Part shown: positions 48,572-58,794 of the stretch, in pieces | Layout: every line of letters begins with the position of its first letter | How positions within the stretch are numbered: the first letter of the stretch is position 1 | From: Anaspis maculata | Taxonomy: Eukaryota > Arthropoda > Insecta > Coleoptera > Scraptiidae | DNA: 64,000 nt | Assembly: GCA_949128115.1 (NCBI GenBank) | Contig: OX421962.1 | Span: forward strand, 13,343,262 to 13,407,261 | Reading direction: 5' to 3' | Program-made: the position numbers and the translations under genes | The notes under the pieces: model-generated | The model's database searches: none | The model's input: only the letters and a program-made list of their open reading frames with translations | Told to the model about the DNA's origin: nothing

Positions 48572-48856
48572 TGTTTGATAAAAATGCGAGGTGCCCGCTA
48601 TATGGCCCTAAGAGGCGCAATATTCATTTATATTCGCGTGTTTGTTGTCTTTTTAACATTGCTTTACTCGGCTTGAGTATACATGTGTACATCTACCATC
48701 GATGCTCTCTTGGCGACGGTGTTGCTTCACGTGGAATTCTGTTAATTCCCTCGCATGCCTGATGCCTTGAAATATAGCATCTGCGGAATGCCTTTGATAG
48801 ATGGCGCCGCTTGGAGGACTCACATATTAGGAGTCCTCTTGGGTGTATATTACCAT

Positions 48857-48992
48857 GAGTTCTCTGACTGCCACAGCATCGGATGGTTGAGCTGATCACG
48901 CCTGCGCACTGATGAGCCCCCAGTAGGGGCGAAACACGTGTCTGTGCAGTTGTTCGGTTCGACCGTCTGATGTTGTGGTAGTCGGAGAGCTT
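48857..48992 (+). ncRNA. Hammerhead ribozyme, type I, copy 2
   Basis: This second copy is identical in its core to the first and shifted by exactly 421 bases: CUGAUGA 48909-48915, GAAA 48931-48934, cleavage triplet GUC 48940-48942. The 35-pair extension of stem I is also preserved. Hammerheads with such a short stem III are known in other systems to cleave better as dimers, so the tandem arrangement may matter. Confidence 0.92.
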
Positions 48993-49074
48993 TGTTTGAT
49001 AAAAATGCGAGGTGCCCGCTATATGGCTCTAAGAGGCGCAATATTCATTTATATTCGCGTGTTTGTTGTCTTTT

Positions 49075-49086
49075 TCCCTGGAGATT
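49075..49086. repeat. Target-site duplication, right copy
   Basis: TCCCTGGAGATT directly follows the truncated second unit and matches 48291-48302. Confidence 0.85.
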
Positions 49087-49240
49087 GTTTCTAGTCATTA
49101 TCTGCGAAACTAGTTCGATCAAAATGATAAAATTTGGCACATACACTTATCGTCAATTGAAGTGGGACACGCACAAAATTACCTAACTTTGGGATCTTGT
49201 AACTTTTGACTATGATGTCCGATTCCAAAACTTCTTGGAT

Positions 49241-50371
49241 TATAGGATTCGATCCTTTACGCTTTGACAAACTATTGATTATACAACTCTTTTATATGGT
49301 TACTAGATCACTTTTCTGCAGGGTGATTCAGCAACAAATGTTTTTTTGTTCAAGTTTGGCCTTCTTGTCTTTCTTTGGTGATCACCCTGTATTCTTTATT
49401 TATACCATATCTTCTATTGACATGTTCCAGCTAATTCTGAAATATGATCATTCATGTAAAGGGGCTGTACTTGGACCCCAACGATTTTATTTTTGGGTAG
49501 ATTGGGCTGTGAAACGTAATGACAGTTCAAATCAAAACTGAAAATGCCACGCATTCCTGGGGTGTGTGTTAGAGCGTAGGTAGTATCGGTACCATATTGA
49601 AGCTAGTGCTTTCATCAGGAATACTGCAACGTCATAGATACAATGTTTCACGAAGCAGTGTGCATTGGACTCTGAAAGTGCATTGAAATCACTCTCCCCG
49701 TTACAGTAACGGCGGAGGTCGGGAAAGAAGTACTAATCCAGCTGCCGAAGTGCAGCGGTAGTAAACGCCTTTTTCGAGACAAATCACATCAGGCGTATGG
49801 AGTGGCCGGCAATGTCGCCGGACCTGAACCCCATCGAAAACATTTGAGATCTTTTTCAGCGGAGATTGTCGAATAGGTCAGTACCCGCAGTGAGCTTGGA
49901 AGATTTTATTAATGCCCTACAAGAAGAATGGGCTGCTTTTCCTAAAAAAGTAATTGATAACTGTATTGGAAGCATGTCCAGGAAGTGTCAGGCAGGAAGA
50001 GAGACGACAGGAGGCCCTACTCATTAGTAATTTTCAATAATCATGAGTTATGTTTTATTCAAGTCTTTTCACAGTAATTTGTTATCGTTCTACAGCTTTT
50101 ACCTCGGCTTTCACAATGTAGGTATTGATAAAAATTAAAACGGTTCAAGCTCCACATTTGGCGTTATAACCTGGGATTGAAAAGAGATAGAGCAAAAATT
50201 TGAAAAAAGGCCTCCAGCTGGAACATGTCAATACAAGATATGATATGAAAAAAATAGGGTGATCACCAAAGAAGATCACCATTGCTAAATCGCCCTGTAT
50301 AGAAGTGATCCAGTAACCGTATAAAAGAGTCGTATAACTAATACATTGCCAAAGCATAAAGGAATCCTATA
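49241..50371. mobile_element. Tc1/mariner-type element relic with long inverted ends
   Basis: The left end 49241-49437 is matched in reverse complement by 50212-50371, with shared phrases TATAGGATTC, CGACTCTTTTATACGGTTAC-like, GGTGATCACCCT and TTGACATGTTCCAGCT. The enclosed sequence contains the end of a Tc1-type transposase. The whole element is about 1.1 kb, so most of the coding region has been lost. Confidence 0.8.
49752..50027 (+). pseudogene. Tc1-like transposase C-terminal fragment
   Basis: Translated from 49752 the sequence reads AAVVNAFFETN, then EWPAMSPDLNPIEN, a hallmark of the DDE transposases of the Tc1 family. A TGA stop follows (where the family has Trp), then DLFQRRLSNRSVP, LEDFINALQEEWAAFPKK and a final stop at 50025-50027. 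The DNA-binding part and the first two catalytic aspartates are missing or scrambled upstream. The element cannot encode active enzyme. Confidence 0.88.
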
Positions 50372-50661
50372 AGTGGGTAACTTGGTAAGTAGGAAAGTGG
50401 GGTGAAAAGTATTTCAATTTTCTCTAGGTATGTTTCTTCTAGATTTTTTACAAAATTATGGAATTTCAGGGTGTTTTACTCTTGTTGAACTTCTATAGCT
50501 TTACCTACCCGATTAGGTATTAAGTTTAATCGTTTCAAAAATTTTTGTAGGCTGAAGAATCGAATTTGTAGACGATCGACTTCAAAAATTCCCATGAACA
50601 ATGCTAAAAAAATGCTTTATAACAGGACCACAGCCCCCGAGCACCCAACAGGGCTGTTACT
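50372..50661. other. Intergenic, unassigned
   Basis: Nothing recognised. Confidence 0.4.
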
Positions 50662-50680
50662 TTCCTTGTGAAGTATTTTT
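50662..50680. repeat. SINE target-site duplication, left copy
   Basis: TTCCTTGTGAAGTATTTTT, identical to 50884-50902. Confidence 0.85.
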
Positions 50681-50883
50681 TTTAATAAATGTTTTCCTCC
50701 TTCTCGGCTTATCAGCGCCATAGGAGTTTTTGCGCCTTTTATTGATAACAGTAAATTATTACATTTGAATAACAATATACGCAAATTTTTGAACACACAC
50801 AAAACATCCATGACTGACCGGGATTCGAACCCGCGCCATCCGCATCTCAGACGGCAGACGACCGACTGTGCTACGGGGCCGTC
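50681..50883 (-). mobile_element. tRNA-derived SINE
   Basis: On the minus strand the element starts GGCCCCGTAGCACAGTCGG (A-box region) and continues through GCGGGTTCGAATCCCG (B box and T-arm). It then has an unrelated body of about 120 bases ending in an A-rich tail near 50681. The acceptor stem does not close, so it is a SINE head and not a tRNA gene. A perfect 19-bp duplication flanks it, implying LINE-assisted insertion in fairly recent time. Confidence 0.88.
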
Positions 50884-50902
50884 TTCCTTGTGAAGTATTT
50901 TT
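50884..50902. repeat. SINE target-site duplication, right copy
   Basis: TTCCTTGTGAAGTATTTTT follows the SINE head and matches 50662-50680. Confidence 0.85.
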
Positions 50903-52059
50903 GACCAATCATCAAGAGGACTTTTCTTCGTGGTTTTATGCGTAGAATACGCTTATGGAATATTCAATGCTGATTTTGGAACCGGAAAAGAAGTTGGTCT
51001 CGGAAAACCGGTACGCTGAAATTTCATAATTTTGCAATAGCTCATGCATGAAACAAATTATACCTACACAAAACAGTTGGGATAATTTATACCTACCCTG
51101 TTTCTTTTCAAGTTAACTCACCCCAAAGTAATTTTTTCATTGATTTTCACCCCCTCGTTCTTATTGAGCATTAAAATTTTAGTGTGCCTACCTACCTATA
51201 TGCTAGATTTCGTAATTCTCTCCTCTATCTTTTTCCTTATTTTTGGTCGTAGAATACGCTCATGGAGTACTCAAGGGCTGATTTTAGAACCATAAAAAGA
51301 TATTCTGCAGGGATTCTTCACCCTGCGGAAACATTTCAGAACGATTTTACCCAAAAAAACGGAGTATCGATGAAGTTCAACAATAGGTACCTACCACCTA
51401 TAGGTATGTATAAGAGCACCTTTTTTTCGTGAAACACTCTGAAATTTCATATCTAATTTTGCATGAAATCTTGAAAAAATACATGCGCAAAAAAAATTTC
51501 ACCACACCTCCTACCAAGTTACTTAACTCCACTTCCGGGCAAATTTTTCAAATGACTTTCACCCCATCTTGTTATTCATAAAAACTTCTGCGTATACCTT
51601 ATACCTCTACTTATTAGGTATGTGTTGAATTTTATCATTTTGTTGCAACTATAGTTTCGGCAATATTGAATAAAAACCATCTTCAGGGACCCACATTCAG
51701 GGGGTGTAGCTCCCTTGTGGAACATTCGAGCATTTTTATATCGAGCAGTTTATATCGAGAGCTTTTATTATGTAAACTTTTTTCTTGTGTTTGATCGTAG
51801 GATCTGCTGCTGATGAAGTAGGTATAGCAGACTAATTTCGAGACACCTTAATTGTATACAGGGTGTTTCGCAATTACGGTCGTTGCAAACTTATAAGGGG
51901 GATTCCTTATCAAAAATGAACCAGGAAAAAATAGACTTCGATCCCAAAATGCTCCCTTGAAAAGTTGCAGGGTGTTCAAAATGAATTTTTCAAATAGAGT
52001 TTTTTGACATAAGTAGGAAGGGGGAGTTCTATTTAAAGAATTCCCCCTGGCGAACAATA
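50903..52059. other. Intergenic, unassigned
   Basis: The phrase TAGAATACGCT(T/C)ATGGA recurs near 50942 and 51250 with similar following sequence, suggesting an old local duplication. A short hairpin, GGGGGAGTTCTATTTAAAGA continuing to CCCCC, lies at 52020-52048. ACAGGGTGTTTCGCAATTAC at 51859 resembles the end of a MITE. Confidence 0.4.
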
Positions 52060-53110
52060 TCGTAGACAACAAGGGCCTCTCTTCTTCCGAACTGAAAGAC
52101 GCTATAAAAATGATTGGTGACGTTGCTCCCGTAAGAGCTCTTGCAGGTAGATCCAAGGACGGCACTCGGTGTCGGCACTGTTCCGACGCCGAGAATTTCA
52201 CCCGTGAAACACTGCCACACGTCCTTGGATTCTGTCAGGCGCGTGCTGGCCCGCCGGGCAGCCGAGCATTTCCCGGTAGGCCCTCAGTTGTAGGGCCTTG
52301 AGGGGCTTTTCTTGTCTTTTCTTACATTTTTGAATTTTTAATTTTTTTCAACATAAAATTGACTATTGGATAATTGGTTTCCAGACTTTTTATATCGTAA
52401 GGATATGTTCTGTATCAGTAAATCGGATCCAGTTTTTTTTTTTTTGACGTGTCCAAGTAGTTTTGATTTGCTAATATGTAGTGTTGAATTGAGCAAAAAT
52501 GGCCTGCGACGCCATTTGGCTCGCTTCGCTCGCACTTCAAAAGATAGGTAATTTATTTTTCCACTTTTTAATTCAGAAATTCTTGTCCTGATTTAAATTT
52601 TGTGAATATCTGGCACCTCTAATCGGAGGGGGGGAGAGGCCTTTCACCATGAATTTGCCCGGACCCTTTCACGGGTCCCAGCACGCGCCTGGATTCTGTC
52701 CTTTCAGGGAGCTCTTACGGAACCATCATCATCGTTCAGTACGTACACTAATAGCCGAGGCATTGCGTGACAAGGTACTTACAGTCTATGAAGAGGTGGT
52801 ATGTACTGCGAGCACCGGCAGTACCTACCCGTAGGGTTGACATCCTGGCCATTGACAAAAAAAAAATGTTGGTTGGATCATAGATCCCACCGTGAGAATC
52901 GAGCTGAACCAAGATCAGCCTAATATTGTTTTGGAAAAGCAGAGGATCTATGAACCAACAACAACATTCTTCAAAATGTCATATGGCCTGAACGAGGCCC
53001 TGAAGGATGTCAAAGTTATCGGATTGCTTGTCGGAGCCCGCGGTACCATCACTTCTCTTTTCAAGGAGTTCTCTTTTCACATTTGGCATTCCTTCAAAAT
53101 TATTGAAAAC
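52060..53110 (+). pseudogene. R2-like retrotransposon, C-terminal zinc knuckle and endonuclease part
   Basis: This is the 3' end of the protein of an R2-type non-LTR retrotransposon. A CCHC knuckle is visible (Cys codons 52170 and 52179, His 52218, Cys 52233, in CRHC, PHVLGFC). It is followed after an insertion by ELLRNHHHRSVRTLIAEALR, YEEVVCTAST, RRVDILAID and IIDPTVRIEL, then KRIYEP-like and IGLLVGARGTI. The spacing is that of the restriction-like endonuclease domain that nicks the target DNA. A frameshift lies near 52830 and a 456-bp MITE splits the knuckle. The reverse transcriptase that should precede it is absent here; a related one lies downstream instead. Confidence 0.82.
52236..52691. 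mobile_element. hAT-type MITE inside the R2-like fragment
   Basis: The inverted ends CAGGCGCGTGCTGG (52236-52249) and CCAGCACGCGCCTG (52678-52691) are perfect over 14 bases. An exact 8-bp duplication GATTCTGT flanks them (52228-52235 and 52692-52699). Eight-base duplications with ends starting CAG point to the hAT superfamily. No transposase is encoded. Ignoring the insert and one duplication copy, the interrupted frame continues cleanly. Confidence 0.85.
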
Positions 53111-53632
53111 TATAGCTCTATCCGTATTAAAACAATCAATATATATTTTGAGGAATCATTTATATAACAAGTAGGTAATAAGGTTCATATTCCACTTTAC
53201 TTCCTTTTTTCTTTACATTACAATTTATCAGTTTTATTACTATAATTATTCTTATTATTACTGTTATACATTGTTGTTGAGTATTCTTTGTTGTGAAGCA
53301 ACCCTTGTTGTTGGGAAAATGTAATTTTGGTAATAAAATTTCTTCTCCTATAACTTTTGAACCGTTAAACCAATTTTGTTCACAGTTGAACCAAAATTCA
53401 CTGAAATAAGTCTCTGTCGAACAGTTCCAAAAAAAAAATTTAGGGGCGTAGATAATGGGGGGTGTCCTCATTTTCCTTCAATATTTTCCACCCTCCCCCC
53501 CTGGTTATTTCAATATATCATTTCAGTTTTTGGATACCACGTTCAATTTAGCGAAAAGAGTTACTCTTGCAAAAATTTTGATTAGAGGCTTCATTTCCGA
53601 GATAAGTAGCATTTTTTTCATTTTTAGCAGCA
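53111..53632. other. Probable R2-like 3' untranslated tail and spacer
   Basis: AT-rich sequence after the endonuclease fragment, with AATAAAATT at 53333. It may be the 3' tail of the first R2-like copy. No coding signal. Confidence 0.4.
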
Positions 53633-54667
53633 ATGAAACAAATACGTATTGACACATCTCCCGGACCAGACAAGATACTGATGAGGGTGTTGAAATACGG
53701 AAGGACCTCTGAAGTGCTAGCAAGTATCGCATCCTTCATGTCCTCCGCTGGATTCGTACCGCGTTGCCTACACCAAGCAAGAACAGTTTTAATAGATAAA
53801 GGCGGCAACCCATCAAATGTTGCAGACTGGCGACCCATCACCATCTGTTCCATTCTGAGAAGAATTGTGGAGAAAATCCTTGATAAGCGACTGAAGAGTT
53901 ACGTATCGTTCAATCGTAACTAAAGGGGATTCGTTCCAACCCCTGGAACTAAAAGAGGTTGTTGCCTTCTTTATTTGGATATCGAAAAAGCTTACGATAC
54001 TGTAGGCCACAGCCATCTTCAATCTACTCTCGAATTGTTGCCAATACCTCACAAGCTGCATCAGATTATTTTCAATCTGCAGAAAGGAAACACGACACAA
54101 ATAGAAACGGCGAAAGGCAAAACCAAGAAGGTCACATTAGAGAGAAGAGTGATGCAAGGTTCACCTCACCAAGTCACCAAGTCTCTATAACCTTTGCGTT
54201 AACCACATTCTGGACGAGTTATCAGAAGAATCCGTTTCCAGTGAATTGGGATTCAAAATCGATCACAATTTCCCACCCGTAAGTGTCTTCGCTGCTGACG
54301 ATACTGTCGGGAAAACAAAAAAAACAGCTTCAATGCTACATGAAACAGCAATCCAACTTTTTCACGAGATTGGATTGAATGTGAATGCCAACAAGACTAG
54401 AATAATAAACATTGTGAAGGGCAAGTTAGTGGAAGACGAGATGGTATATTGAACGGAATAAGAATAAAATCTATTGGTACGAACGAAACTATAAAGTACT
54501 TGGGAATAAACTACAACAATGTAATGGAATTCAGTTCAGCCGAAATAATTAGAAAACTAGGATCAAAACTAGACATCGTCGCCTCTCATCCCCATCTAAA
54601 AGCGATTCAAAAAATGACCATTTTGAATGTCTGGCCCACCGTCACATATAACTTCAAACTGCCCTGA
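53633..54667 (+). pseudogene. R2-like retrotransposon, reverse transcriptase part, frameshifted
   Basis: Several frames in succession encode a non-LTR reverse transcriptase: DTSPGPDKI and RTVLIDKGG, NVADWRPITICSILRRIVEK (53633-53923), LYLDIEKAYDTVGH (about 53965-54190), the catalytic box FAADDT (54288-54305), then GLNVNANKTRI and IKYLGINYN to 54667. At least three frame breaks are needed, and the conserved region after the RT palm is cut off near 54667. The catalytic aspartate pair is kept. The fragment is in the same orientation as the endonuclease piece at 52060 but downstream of it, the reverse of the order in an intact element. Confidence 0.88.
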
Positions 54668-56331
54668 TGCCACTGGCAAGATTAATTCCAAAATAATTTA
54701 CCAGAGGTGGGTTAGGCGGAGGTGGAAGGGTAAAAATAACCCTAACTTTTTTTAATGTGAATTGTTTCCAAATTCAACAAGAAATTATGGAATATTGGAG
54801 TTTTCTTACCAAAAAAGGTCCCATTGTTCAACCTCCATAGATGCACCGTTTACGAGATATTTGAGTTTGAATGTATGAAAACGTGGTCAGAAATGCTGAT
54901 TTTTAATTACGATATTCAAGGCGAAAGAAAAACTTTTTCAAAGCAATTTCATTTTTGTTAGGCAGTCAAATTTTGTTAGCCATAAGAAGGTTATTAAATG
55001 TGTTAGGTTTAATTGATTTTCCTTGAACGGTTTCGGTAACACTAAATAAACAACCATCTTCAGGGAGTCCCACCTTTAGGGAGCTGTAGCTCCCTTATGA
55101 AGCATTTCCGGACCCGAAGGCTAAAGGGGACGATAAAATAATGTGTTTCTGAAACGCGAGATGGCGCGGAAACTATTAACATTTTCAAAATTCACTAAAT
55201 AGACCGATTTTGAAAATTCAAACGTTATTATTTTCAGAATATATAATTATTTGATGCTGTAGTCAAAAATTTTGATTTTTGTATTTTTTAGAAAAAAAAT
55301 TTCAATTTTCTCAAATTTTTAGAAAAAAATTAGAAAATCTCAGGTAGTCATTTTATTCTGTGGTGAATATTGTATAAAAGCCTTTTTTCAAAATTCCAAT
55401 ATCATCAATAGTATCGACCGAAATCAATTTTGAATATTTCCCTTTGAAGTTCACCGCGCGCCGCCCACCTGCAAGCGCGAGCGGATCCCATCTGGTATCA
55501 TCATACATTATGTGATGGAGCCGGGATTAAACCCCATGCACAATTATGACCTACCTACTGAACTTAAACCAAGGGAATCATTTGAATTATCTGAACCAAG
55601 AAATCATTAGAATTGATCTGGCCTAAAAACTAAAAACTATTTTCTCTCCCTGGGCACCACAATTATTTATAGTCCGCAAGAAATAAGACCTCTGTCGTAA
55701 TAGCAAAGTTAATGCCTGGACAGTATCTCCAGTCCCGTAGAAAATCCCAACAGTGTAACAATTAACTGGGCAATACCTAATCGGTTACTTCTTTGATTTT
55801 AATCATTAATAGCTTCGTGACTTGATATTGATGGAATATACTCCAGAAATAAATATGTAAGATAAGTGAAAAGCTACTATGAAAAAAGTACAGTACGGGC
55901 TTTATTTTGTTTTTGTTTTGCACAAAATGTACCTATATAACGAGATATGGAAAACGCTATCCGTCAAGTTGGCCTGTAAATCAAAAAGTAACAGTTACAG
56001 AGATGTATACTTTTCAAATGTTATAGGAAACTGCGGCTCACAAAATGAGTAAAACTAATTTTTGTTGGAATCAAATTCTTGAAACATTCGAAAATTCAAA
56101 AAAAAGTTCACCAATACACCAACGGTACACCCTGGTGCAAGTACAACAACCTTATCTCAGCAGTCTGTCGCCCCTTGGGAGCAGCCAATTCCAATCTTTG
56201 ATTTCAATAAAAATTTAGAACAGGCATTGAACCCAGTAACTGGAAGCTATGGGAAGATAAAGAGTGGTCGATCCTAGCGTAAATATCCCATAGCGGCCTT
56301 ACCGTTCAAGATAGAAAAAAAGAATAGTATT
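54668..56331. other. Intergenic, unassigned
   Basis: AT-rich. The phrase CTTCAGGGA(G)TCCCAC near 55060 also occurs near 51685 (CTTCAGGGACCCACATTCAGGG, shortened here), hinting at an old repeat shared with 51.7 kb. No gene recognised. Confidence 0.4.
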
Positions 56332-56481
56332 AAGCTTGGTTCCCAGTTGCGAATATTCGGACAGAAAATGCGAAATTTCACGTCAAAGTCGTCATATTGG
56401 CCAATCAGAGCCCCCCAATTCAAAATTTGACATATAAAATCGCATTTTCTGTCCGAATATCCGCAACTGGGAACCAAGCTT
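56332..56481. mobile_element. 150-bp MITE with about 45-bp inverted ends
   Basis: The left end AAGCTTGGTTCCCAGTTGCG is mirrored by CGCAACTGGGAACCAAGCTT at the right. Complementarity continues through TCGGACAGAAAATGCGA. TATT flanks both sides (56328-56331 and 56482-56485), a possible target duplication. There is no coding capacity. Confidence 0.85.
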
Positions 56482-56643
56482 TATTCTGTAAAAAAAACAT
56501 TCCATAAACGCTTTGTTATGTAAAAATCCGTGTCGGCAATGGAGTATTATACTAAAAATTTTTTTGATTGAAATGGAAACTACATTGAAAAATAATTGAC
56601 CCGTGTTTTTTTATTCAGTCAAAAACCGTACCGTTTGGGCGCA

Positions 56644-56690
56644 ATAAATAAATAATAATAATAATAATAATATAATAATAATTTATTGCT
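56644..56690. repeat. (AAT)n microsatellite
   Basis: About 14 near-perfect AAT/ATA units. Confidence 0.9.
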
Positions 56691-57139
56691 TTTCAAGAAT
56701 TGCATTCTTATAGCAAGGTCTACGCTACGCTTAATAGTAATGGATACCTATAATATGATAAAAATAAAATGAATTTCCAATTTTTCACAAAACAAAATGA
56801 ATACCTGACTAAAATTAAAGTAATAAATCACCATGTATAGTACCATAGATGGGCATTATCTTAAAGAATAAATATAAGACTGAAAACAAGAACAAGATGA
56901 AAAAGCAGAAAACAGCCACCCCCCAATACCCAGTCTATTCGTTTAGCACGAACGAACGCAACTTGAGTGCCGCCATTACAAAATTCGCAAGCCTTCTAGC
57001 TTCACCATCCGATAGATTGATCGTTCCCGCATAAAGATCCTCGATGTTATTGAACTTCCCAGATAACCACCCTCGTAATGTCCTGTATAAAGGACAATCA
57101 AACATGAAGTACATGCTTGCTTACTTGAGTAAGAACTTT

Positions 57140-57222
57140 CTTACTCAAGGAAGGCTGTGGTCCTGGTCATTGGCGGGAAAACGAGGCTGATTTTGGCCAG
57201 GCCACAGCCTCCCTTGAGTAAG
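57140..57222. repeat. Long hairpin, 26-bp arms
   Basis: CTTACTCAAGGAAGGCTGTGG starting at 57140 pairs with CCACAGCCTCCCTTGAGTAA ending at 57221, with one mismatch and one bulge, around a loop of about 30 bases. A third copy of CTTGAGTAAG lies at 57124-57133. It could be a tiny MITE or a small-RNA precursor-like hairpin; no choice is possible from sequence. Confidence 0.6.
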
Positions 57223-57785
57223 ACAGAGACAGTCGAGACCTCGGTCGAGACCCATTTGCATAGCGTGGGTGCCAATCGAAATAAATTCAGTATTGTGAAT
57301 AAACTACTATCTACATGAATTTCAACCAAATTCACCGAAAATATAGAATGGGTGAAAATTTTTTTGAAATGTTCGTTGCTCAAATCGGAAATCGGAGCAT
57401 TTACGGAACAGTTACTCAAATCGGAACATTTACGGAACAGAAAGTCCAATCGGAAAGTGTCTCCCGAAAACGGTACAGTTCCGATCAAATCGGAACGTCT
57501 GGTCACCTTATTGTAGGAGCATGCCCATTCGAGAAAGTTAAAATGCCATGACTTTTTTCCCATCAACGTTTCTCACTAGCCACTTTTCGACACTCAAACG
57601 CGTATCGTACTACGATACGTGATACGAATTTCATACGAAACAAGAGTGCATTCTAATGGAACGATATCAACAAAAATCAAATTAGCTGAGGTCATTCATG
57701 AAGATAACCACACAGACAGCCAGGCACACAAACAAGACAGATATCCACACAGGAGTCAAACGGACGGACAGACAGACAGACATAC

Positions 57786-57812
57786 TAGTAGGAGTAGTAG
57801 TAGTAGTAGTAG
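57786..57812. repeat. (TAG)n microsatellite
   Basis: About eight TAG/GTA units following a (GACA)n tract at 57765-57781. Confidence 0.9.
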
Positions 57813-58794
57813 TTCTTTGCAGTTTTGTTATTGCTTCCAGTGTTTATAGTATTGAATACATTTGTGCACTTGCAGTCTATTGTTTTGCAATTGCAATATG
57901 ATTTTACAATGTTTGTCCCTTTATAATTGGATATAAGTATCTTGGAGTATCAGTAGATTGTAGATCTAGATTGTGTGATCACGTGAGATGAATGATAAAC
58001 TTGAAAAAAAATTACAATTTCAGAAATCGTAGCAACGAAATATATCGGCGTAATACCACGATGTCACAAATCTTTACCACTGCTTTATTTACATCGCCTA
58101 TTTCTCAGAAAACATCATAACACGATGTGTGCAGAAAGTGATCACTACCTTTATCGTGAATGACTCATCGCGGAGAACAGCTGCAGCGGGCGGCAAATAA
58201 CAAAGAGAGATTTTCAAAATGCGTTTCGGAGGGCACCATTTGTGCTACAAAATTTCTAAAAACGGATTATTGTTTGATATTTCAATTACTTCAAAATGAC
58301 TACCTGCGATTTTTGAAAAAATTGAAATTAATTTATGAAATTGGAAAAAAAATTGAAAAAAATTTTTGGATTTTTTTTTTGACTAGTGCATCAAATAGAA
58401 TCGAAATTTCAGTATAACCCTTTTTTCAGATCTGAAATCGGACTGATGGTTTTCCCAAAAACATGTTATTACTTTTGATGTATTTTCTCTCTGTCGCACA
58501 CTTGGTACTCAATTTCAGTCCCCTTTAGCCTTAATGAGAGGAAGCTGCCCTAGAACGTTGTCGGTGTATTTTTGGGACACCTTGTATACCTAGGTATTTA
58601 CTTTTTAGATTTGAAACTTTGGAAAACATCTCGAAATCGCCACTTTCAAAAACCTAAGAATTACAATCCAAGAAAACTCATGATTCTTTAACTGAATTGA
58701 GTTTTCTAGATGTTTCAAGTTGACAAACCACCATTCTTCTGCTGAGAAACGAGGGATAGTTTTTAGAAAAAAAATTGGGCTATTAGTACAAGAA
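57813..58794. other. Intergenic, unassigned
   Basis: AT-rich sequence without supported gene or clear repeat. Confidence 0.4.

Larger units (their letters stand above)
48303..49074 (+). mobile_element. Retrozyme-like retroelement: 1.8 tandem copies of a 421-bp hammerhead unit
   Basis: Unit 1 starts near 48307 (CACGTGGAATTCTG) and is repeated exactly 421 bases later at 48728. The second copy is nearly identical and stops at 49074, about 73 bases short of a full unit. Differences between copies are few, for example 48360 against 48781 and 48608 against 49028. Each unit contains one type I hammerhead ribozyme. The insertion is flanked by a perfect 12-bp target-site duplication. Tandem dimer-like units, a hammerhead per unit, no protein and a short duplication match the animal retrozymes and the ribozyme-bearing repeats of Penelope-like elements described in the literature. 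Cleavage at both sites would release a 421-nt RNA (48522-48942). Confidence 0.85.

Noticed and set aside
48140..49041. Short frames that are repeated in both 421-bp units
   Set aside because: They are repeated only because the DNA is duplicated; the conserved feature is the ribozyme fold, and the frames are under 70 codons within it.
50813..50883. tRNA gene on the minus strand
   Set aside because: A and B boxes are good, but the acceptor stem does not pair, and an A-tailed body with target duplication shows a SINE.
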